DNA of 64,000 nt from Fibrobacter sp. Lineage in GTDB: Bacteria; Fibrobacterota; Fibrobacteria; Fibrobacterales; Fibrobacteraceae. Made by a program: the position numbers and the translations under genes. The stretch is taken from contig JAFPWY010000008.1 in the NCBI GenBank assembly GCA_017412605.1, positions 124,001 to 188,000 on the forward strand, written 5' to 3'. The notes under the pieces are model-generated. The model had not been told where the DNA came from, ran no database searches, and saw only the letters and a program-made list of their open reading frames with translations. Numbering within the stretch: position 1 is the first letter of the stretch; every line of letters begins with the position of its first letter. Shown piece after piece: positions 41,291-52,087 of this stretch.

Positions 41291-43981
41291 CTAGACGCCT
41301 TCCGGGGACGGATTTTCGCCTTCGGAAGCGGATGCATCCACGGAATCGTCATCGACTTCGACGCCTTCCACCTTGTCGAAGGTTTCCTTCGCCTCGGCGC
41401 TGTCGTGCTCGATATCTTCCACGCTCGGGAGGGCGGTCGCATCTTGCACCACGTCGCCTTCGCGCAGGCTGATGGCCTTCACGCCCTGGGCGTTACGGCC
41501 CGTGAGGCGGATGTCGGCAGCCTTGATGCGAATGACCTGGCCTTCCTTGGTGGTGATGATCAAGTCGTAATCGTCGGCAACGCTGTCCACGAACACGGCC
41601 GAGCCGATCTTGTCGGTGACGTTCAGGTTCTTGACGCCCTTGCTGCCACGCTTGGTGACGCGGTAGGTGCCCGGCTCGCTGCGCTTGCCGTAACCCTTCT
41701 CGGTAATGGTAAGCACCTTGTTGCCCGCCTTGAGCCACAGGAGCGAAATGACCTCGTCGCCTTCGGAGAGCTTGATACCACGGACACCGTGAGTGCCGCG
41801 GCCCATCGGGCGGAAGCAGGTAATCGGGAACGTGACCGCCTGGCCGTTGCGGGTGGCAATCATCAGCAAGTCATTCGGAATCGGGCGCGCTTCCAGATTT
41901 TCGGCATCATCGCCTTCGGCCTCCCCTTCAGCCGGTTCGGCAGTCTCGGCAGACTGATCGGCGGCATCTTCGACATCGCCTGCGTTCAGGGAAGCCTTGT
42001 ATTCTTCTTCGGTCATGCCCACGAGCTGCACCTTCACGAGTTCGTCGCCCTCGTCCAGACTGATGGCGTTCACGCCCGCCTTGCGCGGACGGCTGAACAG
42101 CTTGAGGTCCATCTTGTTGATGATACCCTTCTTAGTCACGAACACGAGACAGAAGAAACCGCCGAACTTGCGTACCGGCACAATCGCCTGCACGGTTTCG
42201 CCGTCCGTAAGCCCGACAAAGTTGACAATCGGGCGGCCCTTGCCATTGCGCGTGCCTTCGGGCAGGCGGTAGACCTTGGTCCAGTAGGCGCGGCCCTTGT
42301 TGGTGAACACGAGCAGGTAGCTATGCGTGCTCGCCGTGAAGATCTGCTCCACGTTGTCCTCGTCCTTGAGGCCGGCACCGATAATGCCCTTGCCGCCGCG
42401 GTTCTGCGCCTTGAACGTGTCGATAGGCAGACGGCGGATGTAGCCTTCGCGGCTGAGCGTAATCACCTGTTCCTCTTCGGCAATTAGGTCTTCTTCGTCG
42501 CTGTCGTCGATGGCTTCGCCAATGGTGGTGCGGCGTTCGTCACCGTACTTTGCCACGACGGCATCGAGCTTTTCGAGCATGATGGCGATACGGCGTTCGC
42601 GCTTTTCGAGAATGTCCTTCAAGTCGGCGACAGTCGCCACGAGCTCATTGTATTCGGCTTCCAACTTTTCGAGGTTGAGGCCGGTGAGCTGGCCGAGGCG
42701 CATGTCCACGATAGCCTGCGACTGAATTTCGTCGAGGCCGAAACGGTCTTGCAAACTCTGCTTCGCAATATCGGTCGTCTTGCTCGCCTTGATAATCTGA
42801 ACGACTTCGTCGATGTTCTGCGTCGCGATACGCAAGCCTTCGATGATGTGGAGGCGGGCTTCGGCCTTCTTCAAGTCGAACTGCGTCGAACGTGTAATCA
42901 CGTCGAGACGGTGATCGATGTAGACCTGCAACAGTTCCTTCATCGTCAAGACCTTGGGCAGGTTGTTGATGAGGGCCAGGTTGTAAATGCTAAACGTTGT
43001 CTGTAACTGCGTGTACTTGAACAAGTTGTTCAAGACCACCTCGCCCACTGCATCGCGGCGCAGTTCAATCACGATGCGGATGTCGCGGCTGGATTCGTCG
43101 CGGATGTCGGTAATGCCGTCGACACGCTTTTCACGAACAAGGTCCGCAATCTTCTTGCAAAGTTCCGCCTTGTTCACCATGTACGGGATTTCGGTGACGA
43201 TGATACGCGGTTTGCCCTTGGAATCCGTTTCGATTTCGGTGCGGGCACGCACGCGGACGCGGCCATGGCCCGTGAGGTAAGCTTCGCGGATGCCGGAACG
43301 GCCACAGACGACTGCGCCGGTCGGGAAGTCCGGGCCCTTGATGTAGTCCATCAAGTTCTCGTCCGGAAGGTCCGGATTTTCGGCCAAGGCGTGTATTGCG
43401 GCGCCGACTTCGCGCAAGTTGTGCGGAGCCATGTTGGTCGCCATACCCACGGCAATGCCGGAGGTACCGTTCACAATCATGTTCGGGAGTGCCGAAGGCA
43501 GGACCAGCGGTTCTTCAAGAGACTCGTCGTAGTTCGGGCCCATGTCGACAGTATCCTTTTCCAGGTCTTCGAGCATGAGCGCACCGAGGTTGTTCATCTT
43601 GGCTTCGGTGTAACGCATGGCAGCGGGACTGTCGCCGTCGATGGAGCCGAAGTTTCCCTGACCGAACACCAGCGGGTAGCGCAGGGAGAAGTCCTGGGCC
43701 ATACGCGCAAGCGTCTCGTACACGGCGGAGTCACCATGCGGGTGGTACTTACCGATAACGTCACCCACGATACGGGCGGACTTGACCGTACCCTTGTTGG
43801 GCACCACACCCAGCTTGTGCATACTGAACATCACGCGGCGATGCACGGGCTTGAAGCCGTCACGCGCATCGGGCAGTGCGCGCGCAACGATCACGCTCAT
43901 GGAATAGCGGAGGTAGCAATCCTGCATGTCCTTCTCGATGAGGGACTTGAACTGCGATCCTGGGACCATTTCTTCTGACAT
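41291..43981 (-). CDS. gyrA: DNA gyrase subunit A
   Basis: GyrA breaks and rejoins DNA during supercoiling and is a target of quinolones. The product has 896 residues. The catalytic tyrosine is Tyr124 in AAMRYTE. The quinolone-determining region reads [15 protein letters not shown] with Ser85 and Glu89 at the usual resistance positions, a susceptible-type sequence. The C-terminal beta-pinwheel contains the GyrA-box-like QNRGGKG, and an acidic insertion ([21 protein letters not shown], about 665-690) and an acidic tail are added. gyrB is not in this window. The start is 2 bases after the surE stop, so both are read from one transcript. Confidence 0.97.
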   Translation of the reverse strand: MSEEMVPGSQFKSLIEKDMQDCYLRYSMSVIVARALPDARDGFKPVHRRVMFSMHKLGVVPNKGTVKSARIVGDVIGKYHPHGDSAVYETLARMAQDFSLRYPLVFGQGNFGSIDGDSPAAMRYTEAKMNNLGALMLEDLEKDTVDMGPNYDESLEEPLVLPSALPNMIVNGTSGIAVGMATNMAPHNLREVGAAIHALAENPDLPDENLMDYIKGPDFPTGAVVCGRSGIREAYLTGHGRVRVRARTEIETDSKGKPRIIVTEIPYMVNKAELCKKIADLVREKRVDGITDIRDESSRDIRIVIELRRDAVGEVVLNNLFKYTQLQTTFSIYNLALINNLPKVLTMKELLQVYIDHRLDVITRSTQFDLKKAEARLHIIEGLRIATQNIDEVVQIIKASKTTDIAKQSLQDRFGLDEIQSQAIVDMRLGQLTGLNLEKLEAEYNELVATVADLKDILEKRERRIAIMLEKLDAVVAKYGDERRTTIGEAIDDSDEEDLIAEEEQVITLSREGYIRRLPIDTFKAQNRGGKGIIGAGLKDEDNVEQIFTASTHSYLLVFTNKGRAYWTKVYRLPEGTRNGKGRPIVNFVGLTDGETVQAIVPVRKFGGFFCLVFVTKKGIINKMDLKLFSRPRKAGVNAISLDEGDELVKVQLVGMTEEEYKASLNAGDVEDAADQSAETAEPAEGEAEGDDAENLEARPIPNDLLMIATRNGQAVTFPITCFRPMGRGTHGVRGIKLSEGDEVISLLWLKAGNKVLTITEKGYGKRSEPGTYRVTKRGSKGVKNLNVTDKIGSAVFVDSVADDYDLIITTKEGQVIRIKAADIRLTGRNAQGVKAISLREGDVVQDATALPSVEDIEHDSAEAKETFDKVEGVEVDDDSVDASASEGENPSPEGV

Positions 43982-43983
43982 TA

Positions 43984-44775
43984 TTATTCCTCTAACATTT
44001 CATTTATTACTTCTAAACTTTTTTCGTCGGTCTGGTCGATGCGGTGGGGAGTGACCGTCGCATAGCCTTGATTCAGCATATAATCATCGCTATCCACGGG
44101 CTGCTCGTCCCATAGTTTGTCGCCATCCAATTGCCACAAACCCCCATCGTGGGAGTAGTGGTCCGTAAACATTCCAAGGGCCATCCTCGTCGCCTTGAAA
44201 CCCTTGAAGGTTTCGGCTGTGGCCTTTGGGAAATTCACGTTCCAGAAAACACCAGCGGGAATATTTTCGAACAGGCGTTTCTCGACAATTTTCACGGCAA
44301 AATCAATTGCAACAGGCAAGAGGGAGGCATTCATCCCGCGCAGCGAAAGCGCAATGCCCGGCACCCCCCAGAGGGCCGCTTCACGCGCTCCGGCGACAGT
44401 CCCCGAATAAAGCGAAGACACACCGGAATTTTCGCCCACGTTCACGCCCGAGAAGCACACGTCAAAAGCTCCCGGACCATGCCCCGCGGTTACCTCCAAG
44501 CCATAGGAAGCAAAATGCCCCAAGGCAAACTTCGTGCAATCGGCAGGGGTCCCGTCCATCGAAAAGACCTTGTAACCGGCCTCGGAAGGGGCTTCTTCGA
44601 CCTGGAGGCCACAGCGTACCGTAAAGGCATGAGAAACACCGCTCTGTTCCGATTTCGGCGCAAACACGAAAACCTCCCCATAGGGAGAAAGAGCGCCAGC
44701 CAGGGCGTGCATATTCGCGCTACCTACCCCATCGTCGTTTGTGATGAGGATACGCGGTTTCCGTGCTTCTTGCAT
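43984..44775 (-). CDS. surE: 5'-nucleotidase SurE
   Basis: SurE is a metal-dependent phosphatase acting on nucleoside monophosphates and possibly polyphosphate. The product has 263 residues. It has the metal motif ILITNDDGVGS near the N-terminus, APKSEQSGVSHAFT, MDGTPADCTKFAL, and FSGVNVGENSG, all typical. I chose the ATG at 44775; a TTG 6 codons upstream has no advantage. There is no clear ribosome binding site. It is the first gene of a surE-gyrA unit. Confidence 0.95.
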   Translation of the reverse strand: MQEARKPRILITNDDGVGSANMHALAGALSPYGEVFVFAPKSEQSGVSHAFTVRCGLQVEEAPSEAGYKVFSMDGTPADCTKFALGHFASYGLEVTAGHGPGAFDVCFSGVNVGENSGVSSLYSGTVAGAREAALWGVPGIALSLRGMNASLLPVAIDFAVKIVEKRLFENIPAGVFWNVNFPKATAETFKGFKATRMALGMFTDHYSHDGGLWQLDGDKLWDEQPVDSDDYMLNQGYATVTPHRIDQTDEKSLEVINEMLEE

Positions 44776-44807
44776 GTAATATAAAGATAGCAAAAATAGC
44801 CGCGAAA

Positions 44808-47504
44808 TTACTCTAAATTGCGGATTATCGAGTCCAATTTGGCGGTAAATTTCACGGCCCCGTCATAGCACAAATGGTCGAAATCTCCACCCATATTCGA
44901 ATAATCGTGGTAGCCCATCTTGTTCTCATCCATCAGGTAGAAATTGTCGTATTTCTGCACAAGGGAATTGACCTTGCTGATGAGCAATTCTGCAGCCGAG
45001 CGGCGCATTCCATGGCGCCCGTATGTCCCAGTTTTCCGATAATACGGACTCTGGGGGAACACCACGCCGACAACCTTGATTCCCTTGTCCTGAGCGGACT
45101 GGATAACCCTTTCCATAAAACCCAAATTGACATCGGCGCCGTCGCTCACGTCACTGTATGTCGAGTCATTGAGGATTTCGACATACTCTTCTCCTTTGGA
45201 AGCCCAATCCTCGGTGCAGTCGACACGGCGCCAACCCCTAGAAGCGGTATCGATAGGCAAGTCAATATCCAGCCTCGAAATTTCCGCCATCCAGTTCACA
45301 AAGAAATCGTCAACCCCATCAATCCAGTAACCATGATTTCTGTCATAAGTGAAGCCCTTGGAATTCTGCGTGATGGCCTGGATGTCCTTATCGGGAGTCA
45401 GATATTGCCACATATCCGGATCGATGCTCAGCACCAGATACTTGAGTTTGGGCATATGCATATACAGGTAGTTGTTCACCAGGAATTCATAGCACTCCCC
45501 TTGGCAGGCGAGAATACCCAGGTTTAGTGCAAACTTGCTCATCCGCTCCGGAATCATGCCGGCCCACAATCTCGAAATACCCAGCCCGACCAGTTCGGTA
45601 GAATCCTTGTATTGCCACAACAAGCCCATCTTGCGTGCGAAAAGGGGACCCGCATCCGCATACTGACCCAGACTATCCAAATCCCAGACCGCCGATGTCG
45701 ACGGAGCCTGTTTTACCCAAAGGCTCGGATGCCACACCTCCTCGCCCGCGACCAGTTCCACGATATTGGAGGTTTCCAGATTCGCCGCCACGATTTTCTG
45801 ATGGGCACCATCGGCATTCGCAATCGTTGCCACAAACCTGCCACTGGAATTCTTCAGCCATTCCGTATGGTCAAACGTAAAGCCATCAGGCGCCTCCATG
45901 TAGTTTACAAGTTCTCCCGTGCTATCGGCAACAAGAACCACGCCATGCGTACCATAATCATGCCCGACAAAAGATTTCCCCCTGGCGCCTCCAAAATCGA
46001 GGAATAAAGTTTGGCGAAGAGAATCCGCGCTCAAGGAAACGTTGCAGGCCTGTTCGCCATCGTACCATGTTTCCACAGAACCATCCCGATAAGCCTTCAG
46101 CAACTTGCTTCCCGTCACGGCAAACTTGCCATCCGGCGACACTCCCCCATGGAAGGCGCCATCCATCAACTTGGACGGTTTACCGAACTTCCCTTTCGAG
46201 AAGGGAACCTGCCATGTGCTAGCCGAATTCCAGACAGATTCGTCGTTGTGCCCTGCGTATGTCACGTAGACAATGGCCGTATCGCCATTTTCAAGAACAC
46301 GCCAGCGCGGGATAGCCGCATTTTCGACATCGAGGCGCACAAGCCCGCTACCGGAAGCATCCAGGTTGCGCACATAAACGGAAGACTTTCCGGAAGCACC
46401 TTCGAGTCCTGTACAGAAGGCAACCTTGCTTCCATCGGGAGATATATCGGGGTGATAGGCGTCTATGTCATCCTTTATTTCGAACAGCTGAGGGTTGCCC
46501 AAGGTAAAATCGACAAAGGCGAGGTTTCCGGAGACATCGTTGCGGAATACCAGCTTGGCGGTCCCCTTCCCCGTCAAGGTCCTGATGGCGGACGCCCCCA
46601 CCAAGACAGTCGCTCCAGACAGGCCATCATCACTTACCTTGGTCGCCCACGACGGATCAGGAATTTTGCCAAAAGCCAGACGGAAACCGACATAATCCGA
46701 TTTCGAAATCGGCGTCACAAAATACACGTCACCGCGGCTATAGTAATTGATTGCGGATGGAGAGTTCCTGAAGGAGCCACCCTTGATGACGATTTCTTCC
46801 AGGTTCGCCACCTCGCGCCTTCCGACAAAGTCGACATACACAGAATCATGCAGGTCGGAAAGTTTGTCATTCACCCATTCCATGACGTTGCCGGCCATGT
46901 CGCAAATGCCGTGGCTATCCTTTCCAGCGGAACAGACCTCGTGAGCTCTGTAGCTGGAGTTTTCGCTGTTCCAGCTCCTGGAAGCATCCCAGTCCATCGA
47001 TGCGGTAAATGTCCATTCCGCTTCGGTCGGCAGTCGGAAAGCCTCCTTTTGAGGATTGAAAACAAGCCCGACCAGCTCGGTACAGGAGCCTCGATCGTCA
47101 AAGACAGCTTTAGTATAAGTGTAGGCCGTGTCATAGCCCAATTTAACGCTCTGCGCATTCGCATAGAGAATTGCGTCGTAGTAGGTAACGTTGGTTGCCG
47201 GCATGGAACTTGCGCAATCAAGCCCCATCTCCCCGCAAGTCACCTCGTGCTTGCCTATATAAAAGTCATAATCGAACGAGACCCCCATCGAAGGGCGATC
47301 CTTCTTGCTTGCGTTCACGTCGTCCGTTCCGAGCAAGACAGACCGGCCCTTTGCAGATACCTGCACTAGGCAATTGTCCGCATCCAGACAAAGAACGGGA
47401 TACTTCGCAGAAGGATCCTCACTCGTGACCTGGGAATTCGAACAACCATTCCAAAGCAGGAAAGACGAACCCAGAGCAAGCAACAAGATTTTTTTTGCGT
47501 TCAT
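44808..47504 (-). CDS. TIGR02171-type lipoprotein: SUMF1-like fold, propeller, SGNH-like domain
   Basis: The product has 898 residues. Lipobox WNGC near residue 20 predicts a lipid-anchored protein. Residues about 45-275 have the formylglycine-generating-enzyme fold signature (EVTCGEMG, RLPTEAEW, GNVMEWVND, VIKGGSFRN...YSRGDVYFV..GFRLAFG) but no catalytic Cys pair. Residues about 310-600 show propeller blades (YHPDISPDGSKVAFCTGLEG, AIPRWRVLENGDTAIVYVT). Residues about 640-898 resemble an SGNH hydrolase: GISRLWAG (Ser in the G-x-S-R position), KVVGVVFPQSPYY, and late DHLCYDGA. It is a solitary paralogue of the operon at 53-64 kb. Role unknown. ATG 47504 is preferred over 47510 for its GGATG site. 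Confidence 0.85.
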   Translation of the reverse strand: MNAKKILLLALGSSFLLWNGCSNSQVTSEDPSAKYPVLCLDADNCLVQVSAKGRSVLLGTDDVNASKKDRPSMGVSFDYDFYIGKHEVTCGEMGLDCASSMPATNVTYYDAILYANAQSVKLGYDTAYTYTKAVFDDRGSCTELVGLVFNPQKEAFRLPTEAEWTFTASMDWDASRSWNSENSSYRAHEVCSAGKDSHGICDMAGNVMEWVNDKLSDLHDSVYVDFVGRREVANLEEIVIKGGSFRNSPSAINYYSRGDVYFVTPISKSDYVGFRLAFGKIPDPSWATKVSDDGLSGATVLVGASAIRTLTGKGTAKLVFRNDVSGNLAFVDFTLGNPQLFEIKDDIDAYHPDISPDGSKVAFCTGLEGASGKSSVYVRNLDASGSGLVRLDVENAAIPRWRVLENGDTAIVYVTYAGHNDESVWNSASTWQVPFSKGKFGKPSKLMDGAFHGGVSPDGKFAVTGSKLLKAYRDGSVETWYDGEQACNVSLSADSLRQTLFLDFGGARGKSFVGHDYGTHGVVLVADSTGELVNYMEAPDGFTFDHTEWLKNSSGRFVATIANADGAHQKIVAANLETSNIVELVAGEEVWHPSLWVKQAPSTSAVWDLDSLGQYADAGPLFARKMGLLWQYKDSTELVGLGISRLWAGMIPERMSKFALNLGILACQGECYEFLVNNYLYMHMPKLKYLVLSIDPDMWQYLTPDKDIQAITQNSKGFTYDRNHGYWIDGVDDFFVNWMAEISRLDIDLPIDTASRGWRRVDCTEDWASKGEEYVEILNDSTYSDVSDGADVNLGFMERVIQSAQDKGIKVVGVVFPQSPYYRKTGTYGRHGMRRSAAELLISKVNSLVQKYDNFYLMDENKMGYHDYSNMGGDFDHLCYDGAVKFTAKLDSIIRNLE

Positions 47505-47554
47505 ACACATCCAATATAGCTATTTGGGCATTCTATGAATGCTATATTTCTTCC

Positions 47555-48307
47555 ATGTTTTCCGAGAAAAAGTTTTTAGCGACCAAGGAGACATCCAAGG
47601 CAAAGCGCATGGCTGAGCTCCTGCGCGTCATCATCCTGCAGCTGGGTGACGACGTTCCACGCGCAAAACGCGAATACGAGACCTACGCCGAATGGATGCA
47701 CCTCCCCGAAAGCGAACGGCTAATCGGCAAAAATCAGGCACAAATGATCGACCTCTACAAGACTTTCCGCACGCGGGCAGGACTTGGATTTGAACGAGAC
47801 GTGTACCTGGAACAGGAGCCGGGAGACCGCGAAGTCGCAAACGAAAAGCCAATCCCGTTCGCCGTGCTCGTGCATAACCTGCGCAGCGCATTCAACGTGG
47901 GCTCCATCATCCGCAGCACGGACTGTTTTGGGCTCGAAGGCGTCCACCTGAGCGGCTACAGTTGCGGTCCCGACCACGTGACCGTGAAGAGCGCTGCCCG
48001 CGGCTGTCAGGAATGGATTCCCATCAAGCGCTGGGAAAGTCCGTTCGATTGCGTCAAGTGGCACAAGGAAAACGGCTACGAGATTATCGCACTCGAAACC
48101 GGCGAAGACATTCCAAGCATCAACAAAGTCACCTGGCCTGAAAAAGGCCTAATCATCCTCGGTAACGAGGAATTAGGAATCGCCCCCGAGCTTATGGCAG
48201 AGGCGACAATGAAGGTGACAATTCCCATGGCGGGTCGCAAAGCGAGCATGAACGTAGCCGGAGCGTTTGCGATTATGGCGTTCTGTCTCAGAAGCAGCCA
48301 ACCGTAA
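47555..48307 (+). CDS. SpoU/TrmH-family RNA 2'-O-methyltransferase
   Basis: The product has 250 residues. After a helical N-terminal region (MFSEKKFLATKETSKAKRMAELLRV) comes the knotted SPOUT catalytic domain with motif 1 LVHNLRSAFNVGSIIRSTDCFGLEGVHL, motif 2 GLIILGNEELGI, and motif 3 IPMAGRKASMNVAGAFAI. These are the three SpoU signatures. The RNA target (tRNA Gm18 or 23S rRNA) cannot be decided. The ATG at 47555 is chosen because upstream codons overlap the divergent lipoprotein promoter. Confidence 0.92.
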   Translation: MFSEKKFLATKETSKAKRMAELLRVIILQLGDDVPRAKREYETYAEWMHLPESERLIGKNQAQMIDLYKTFRTRAGLGFERDVYLEQEPGDREVANEKPIPFAVLVHNLRSAFNVGSIIRSTDCFGLEGVHLSGYSCGPDHVTVKSAARGCQEWIPIKRWESPFDCVKWHKENGYEIIALETGEDIPSINKVTWPEKGLIILGNEELGIAPELMAEATMKVTIPMAGRKASMNVAGAFAIMAFCLRSSQP

Positions 48308-48338
48308 GCCAACACTCATATCGCTTTTTGGAGCACTT

Positions 48339-49175
48339 ATGAAAACTTGCAGAATTTGCGGACAAACATCAGAAGCAAAATCATACTTTGCCAAAGAAAT
48401 GATGTACCAAAACGCAGGACATTTTGAATATTTCGAATGTCCACACTGCAAGTGTTTGCAAATTGCAACCGTTCCAGACAACCTAAGCGAATACTACGGT
48501 CCCAACTACTACAGCTATACATTGCCCGAGGACACCGTCACACGCAAAGAAACCGAGCACCACAAACGCGTACTCGATGTGGGTTGCGGGGCTGGTGCAT
48601 TGCTCTGCGCCATGGCGGCCACCTCGGGAATAGAAAGTCTCACAGGATGTGACCCGTTTATCGAAAAAGATTTGGCATACGAAAACGGCGTTCAGGTTTT
48701 CAAGAAAAGCGTTCACGAAATGACCGGCGAATACGACATCATCATGCTCAACGATTCTTTTGAGCATATGACGGACCCACACGAGACCTTGGATAGTCTC
48801 AAGAGACTATTGGCAAAAGACGGAGCCATAAAAATGACGCTCCCTATTTATCCGAACATCGCCTTTGACATGTACAAAGAAAATTGGTACCAGCTCGATG
48901 CCCCGCGACATATCTTCTTGCACTCCAAAAACAGTTTAAAGTTGCTCGCAGACCAGCACGGGCTCAAAATCGTCCAAATGATTTTTGATTCCAACAATTC
49001 CGCCATTTTGAGAAGTTACTTGTACACCAAGGGCATCACATTTTGGAAACAAGATCCCAAGGACATTTTCAAATATTTCACGAAAACCGAAATCATCGAA
49101 ATTAATAAAAAGGTGGCCGACGCCAACAAAAAAGGCTATGGCGACCACGCCACAGTCTTTTTTACGCACAAATAA
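48339..49175 (+). CDS. Class I SAM-dependent methyltransferase with N-terminal zinc ribbon
   Basis: The product has 278 residues. Four cysteines in two CxxC-type pairs (CRICGQ, CPHCKC; residues 4-30) form a zinc-ribbon-like start. A Methyltransf_23-type domain follows: VLDVGCGAGALLCAMA (SAM motif I), DIIMLNDSFEHMTDPHETLDSLKRLLAKDGAI, and PRHIFLHSKNSLKLLADQHGLKIV. Proteins with this layout are often linked to methylation of sugars or surface polysaccharides. GGAG sits 7 bases before the ATG. It lies 31 bases after the SpoU gene and may be co-transcribed. Confidence 0.88.
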   Translation: MKTCRICGQTSEAKSYFAKEMMYQNAGHFEYFECPHCKCLQIATVPDNLSEYYGPNYYSYTLPEDTVTRKETEHHKRVLDVGCGAGALLCAMAATSGIESLTGCDPFIEKDLAYENGVQVFKKSVHEMTGEYDIIMLNDSFEHMTDPHETLDSLKRLLAKDGAIKMTLPIYPNIAFDMYKENWYQLDAPRHIFLHSKNSLKLLADQHGLKIVQMIFDSNNSAILRSYLYTKGITFWKQDPKDIFKYFTKTEIIEINKKVADANKKGYGDHATVFFTHK

Positions 49176-49192
49176 CAGAGCTGTATATAGGC

Positions 49193-50398
49193 TTACTTCG
49201 CCAAAGCCTTCACAGCATCAGTCAAGCGATCGATAGCCTGAATGAGTTCATCCATCTTGGCCTCGCTTACACCACCGGCAACGGCAGCAGGCACATTCGC
49301 TACAGCAGCAGCGGCTTCGGCAGCAGGCTTCGGAGATTCCTTCACCGGAACCTTGCCCAGCCAAATGTCCGGCCAGCGGTCATTACCCGTGTGGTAGGTA
49401 ATGCGGGTCGCGGTTTCCACCGGTTCGCCAATCTTCCAGATGTAGAGTTCGTAGTCGAACAGGTCGTGGTCATGACCTTTGTCGGTTGCACCCCAGACAA
49501 GCCACTTGCCATCGGGAGTGAGACGCGGGAAATATTCGTGGCTGCGGCGACCGGGCAGGTCCATAAGCTTCACGTTCTTAGGAATACCGAAGAAGCCGAC
49601 CTTTTCGACCTGCTTGCCATCCTTAGCCGAGAACCAAAGGATTTCACTCGGGGCTGCGGTACCACCGTTACCCGTCGGGTTCACACGGTAAAGTTTGCTA
49701 CCGTCAAAATTCCAGTCAATCTGGCAGCCGTCACCGGACTTGGTCCACACGGACTTTTCCAAATCCCACACGCCCGTCTCGCGCATAGAACCGCGGAGCG
49801 TGATAGCCAGGTGCTTTCCGTCGGGGCTCATATTGGGCTCCTGCAGAATCACGCCGGACTTATTGAAAGCCTTCTCGCCATCTAGGACCATCTTTTCAGC
49901 CTTGCTCGAAAGATCCATTGTAAAGACCTTGCCGGCACGGCTGAACACGATTGACTTACCATCGGGTCTCCAGGTGCCCCATGTGGCATTGTCCACCACT
50001 TTGCGGGCATTTTCACCCGTAATATCGACCATCCAAAGGTCCCACTTTTCCGGGTAGTTCGCATCGTTTTCGGGAACCCAACCACCCTTGCTGCGGTTGA
50101 ACAGAACCGTAGAGCCGTCCGGAGAAATGCGCGGGAACCAGTCCACGTTGTCACCGCTCGTAAGCGCACGGGCGTTCGTACCGTCGGCATTCATAATCCA
50201 AATATCGTGATGGGAGTTTGCACGACTCGTTGCCCAGACAATGGCACCTTCAAGCTTTCCCTTGAGGGCGGAAAGAGCCTTCTGCTCGTCGGCTGTCGGG
50301 TCAACGGCGGCACCCGTCGGGGCTCCCTGTTGGGCAAAAATCGAAGTCACGGCAAAAAGCACCGCTGTTGCAAACTTAGGATAAATAGTTTTTTTCAT
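49193..50398 (-). CDS. Secreted TolB/PD40-like beta-propeller protein
   Basis: The product has 401 residues with a signal peptide (FATAVLFAVTSIFA-QQ). Repeated blades such as DIWIMNADGTNARALTSGDNVDWFPRISPDGSTVLF and WDLWMVDITGENARKVVDNATWGTWRPDGKSIVFS are typical of TolB-type propellers, with six or so blades between about 55 and 345. An Ala/Pro-rich linker and a short helical tail (MDELIQAIDRLTDAVKALAK) follow, the latter possibly a coiled coil. Such proteins scaffold others in the periplasm. The propeller resembles the middle domain of the TIGR02171-type lipoproteins in this window. It is convergent with the methyltransferase gene, 17 bases apart. Confidence 0.85.
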   Translation of the reverse strand: MKKTIYPKFATAVLFAVTSIFAQQGAPTGAAVDPTADEQKALSALKGKLEGAIVWATSRANSHHDIWIMNADGTNARALTSGDNVDWFPRISPDGSTVLFNRSKGGWVPENDANYPEKWDLWMVDITGENARKVVDNATWGTWRPDGKSIVFSRAGKVFTMDLSSKAEKMVLDGEKAFNKSGVILQEPNMSPDGKHLAITLRGSMRETGVWDLEKSVWTKSGDGCQIDWNFDGSKLYRVNPTGNGGTAAPSEILWFSAKDGKQVEKVGFFGIPKNVKLMDLPGRRSHEYFPRLTPDGKWLVWGATDKGHDHDLFDYELYIWKIGEPVETATRITYHTGNDRWPDIWLGKVPVKESPKPAAEAAAAVANVPAAVAGGVSEAKMDELIQAIDRLTDAVKALAK

Positions 50399-50427
50399 AA
50401 AAAGACCTTTTTATGCGTGGAAAAATA

Positions 50428-50472
50428 CAAAAAAAAAGCAGGAAAGGAATTTCACCACATCCTTTCCTGCCC
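50428..50472 (-). terminator. Terminator of the GH8 gene
   Basis: GCAGGAAAGGA / TCCTTTCCTGC (11-bp perfect stem) followed by more than eight T residues on the minus strand, 21 bases after the stop at 50493. Confidence 0.9.
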
Positions 50473-50492
50473 CTTATCAATTACAAATCGAG

Positions 50493-52013
50493 TTACTTGA
50501 TACTAAACATGCGAATTTTGGCCGTACCGGCAGACTGCACACGCACCAAGTAGGTTCCGCTAGGCAAATCGGCCAGGGAAACGCTCGTGGAGTTGTCCGC
50601 ACTGGCACGGAACGACTTGACGACAACACCCGTGACAGAGGTGATGGCCACACGGGCATCCACATGCAAGTTCAGCTGAAGCACGCGTCCATGCACAGAG
50701 AACGATTCCGCCGGAAGCAATGCAGAGGCCGCGATAGCATTGGCAGCAGAACTGCTGGATGCAGGTTCAACATCCTTGCTGCTAGAGTTGGGCTGCACAG
50801 GAGCCGAGCTGCTGGAAACAGGTCCCGGCGCAACACTGCTGGAAGATTCGGACGGAGAAGACTCGGGTCCGGCACTGGAACTCTGCGGAGCCGCAGGAGG
50901 ATTGGCGAAGTTCGGCATGTTACCCGAAACGAGGAGACCGCAAAGGACCTTCATGGACTGCTCGAAATAGGCTTCGTCACCCAAGCTAACAGCTTCCGCC
51001 CAATAGGCATCCAATTTTCCCTGATTCGAAGCATCCGTAACCAAGGACGTCATCAACGTTGCGACAAAAGTACTGTTGTGGTCGTTCCACATCTGCTCTC
51101 CGCCACGTTCAATCGTTCCCTTGATTTCCGCCGGATTCTTGCCACTCACCCACTTTCCAAGCTTGTCGAGCATCGTCTTTGCCTTTGACTCTCCGAACCA
51201 ATAGAAGTCCTGAGCCAAGCGCCAGGGCGTGCGGGCTGCATCGTACCCATAGTACTTATCCATGCCCTTTCCGCTGGCATCACACCAGTTGTCGAAAAGG
51301 CCCGTAGAGTATTCCGCCGAATTGGCTTCGAGCAAAGTATAGTTGGCATTCAGCGCCGTGGTTTTCCAAAACTCGGCATTTTCTGTATCCACTTCTGCAA
51401 AAAGCTTGTAATATGCAGGAGCCGCATACGAAGGATTCTTTTTGTCGTTCCATGCATCGCCCGGCTTGTGCAATCCGTTTTCTTCAAACTCGTACTTCTT
51501 TACGTTCTGCAAAAGTGTACGCGCTTCGTCGAGATACTTTTCGTCGCCAAACTGGTACGAGGCCATGATCAAGGCGGCAGCGACATCCATTTCAGCGTCG
51601 GTCGCAGCATTGGCCTTGTTATCCGACGGAGTCAAGGTTCCAAACGCCCAATTCATGAGGCCGTGCTCGTTGGAGCCAGCCTTGTAGAACGCCCACAGTT
51701 TATCGAACTGGGACTGATAGCTCGTCGTGTTGTCGCTGAAATAGACCATCATCAACATGCCGTAGCCGGTTCCTTCCGAAACATAGCTACCCGGGTCTTT
51801 TTCAATAGCGGCATACGAACCGTTTTCCTTGTACTTGTTCTTCAAGTAGTAGTCAAACGCCGCCTTCAACTGTGCGGCCGATTCAGTCGGATTCGAAAGC
51901 ACAATACCGTTTCCACCATAATTGGTGCTCTGCGGGTACGGGAAATTGACCGTCGCCTGTGCCAAGCCGAACGCAAACAGAGACGAGACCGCTATTTTTA
52001 CCAAACCATTCAT
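50493..52013 (-). CDS. GH8 endoglucanase/xylanase with Ser-rich linker and C-terminal sorting-like domain
   Basis: The product has 506 residues and probably cleaves beta-1,4 linkages in cellulose, mixed-linkage glucan or xylan. A signal peptide (VSSLFAFGLAQA) leads to the GH8 (alpha/alpha)6 domain (about 22-375). The presumed acid is Glu80 in SYVSEGTGYGML, the presumed base lies in YGYDAARTPWR (Asp258), and ATDAEMDVAAAL (Asp139) matches the third acidic site. A Ser/Pro linker (about 380-425) is followed by a C-terminal domain (SVTGVVVKSFRASADNSTSVSLADLPSGTYLVRV) reminiscent of type IX secretion sorting domains, distinct from the module on the GH11 enzymes. Confidence 0.93.
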   Translation of the reverse strand: MNGLVKIAVSSLFAFGLAQATVNFPYPQSTNYGGNGIVLSNPTESAAQLKAAFDYYLKNKYKENGSYAAIEKDPGSYVSEGTGYGMLMMVYFSDNTTSYQSQFDKLWAFYKAGSNEHGLMNWAFGTLTPSDNKANAATDAEMDVAAALIMASYQFGDEKYLDEARTLLQNVKKYEFEENGLHKPGDAWNDKKNPSYAAPAYYKLFAEVDTENAEFWKTTALNANYTLLEANSAEYSTGLFDNWCDASGKGMDKYYGYDAARTPWRLAQDFYWFGESKAKTMLDKLGKWVSGKNPAEIKGTIERGGEQMWNDHNSTFVATLMTSLVTDASNQGKLDAYWAEAVSLGDEAYFEQSMKVLCGLLVSGNMPNFANPPAAPQSSSAGPESSPSESSSSVAPGPVSSSSAPVQPNSSSKDVEPASSSSAANAIAASALLPAESFSVHGRVLQLNLHVDARVAITSVTGVVVKSFRASADNSTSVSLADLPSGTYLVRVQSAGTAKIRMFSIK

Positions 52014-52087
52014 AGGCTATCCTTAAAGTGTTTTACGCCTGATGCAACATTCATCAAACATCCGCAATAAAAATAATGAATTATTCG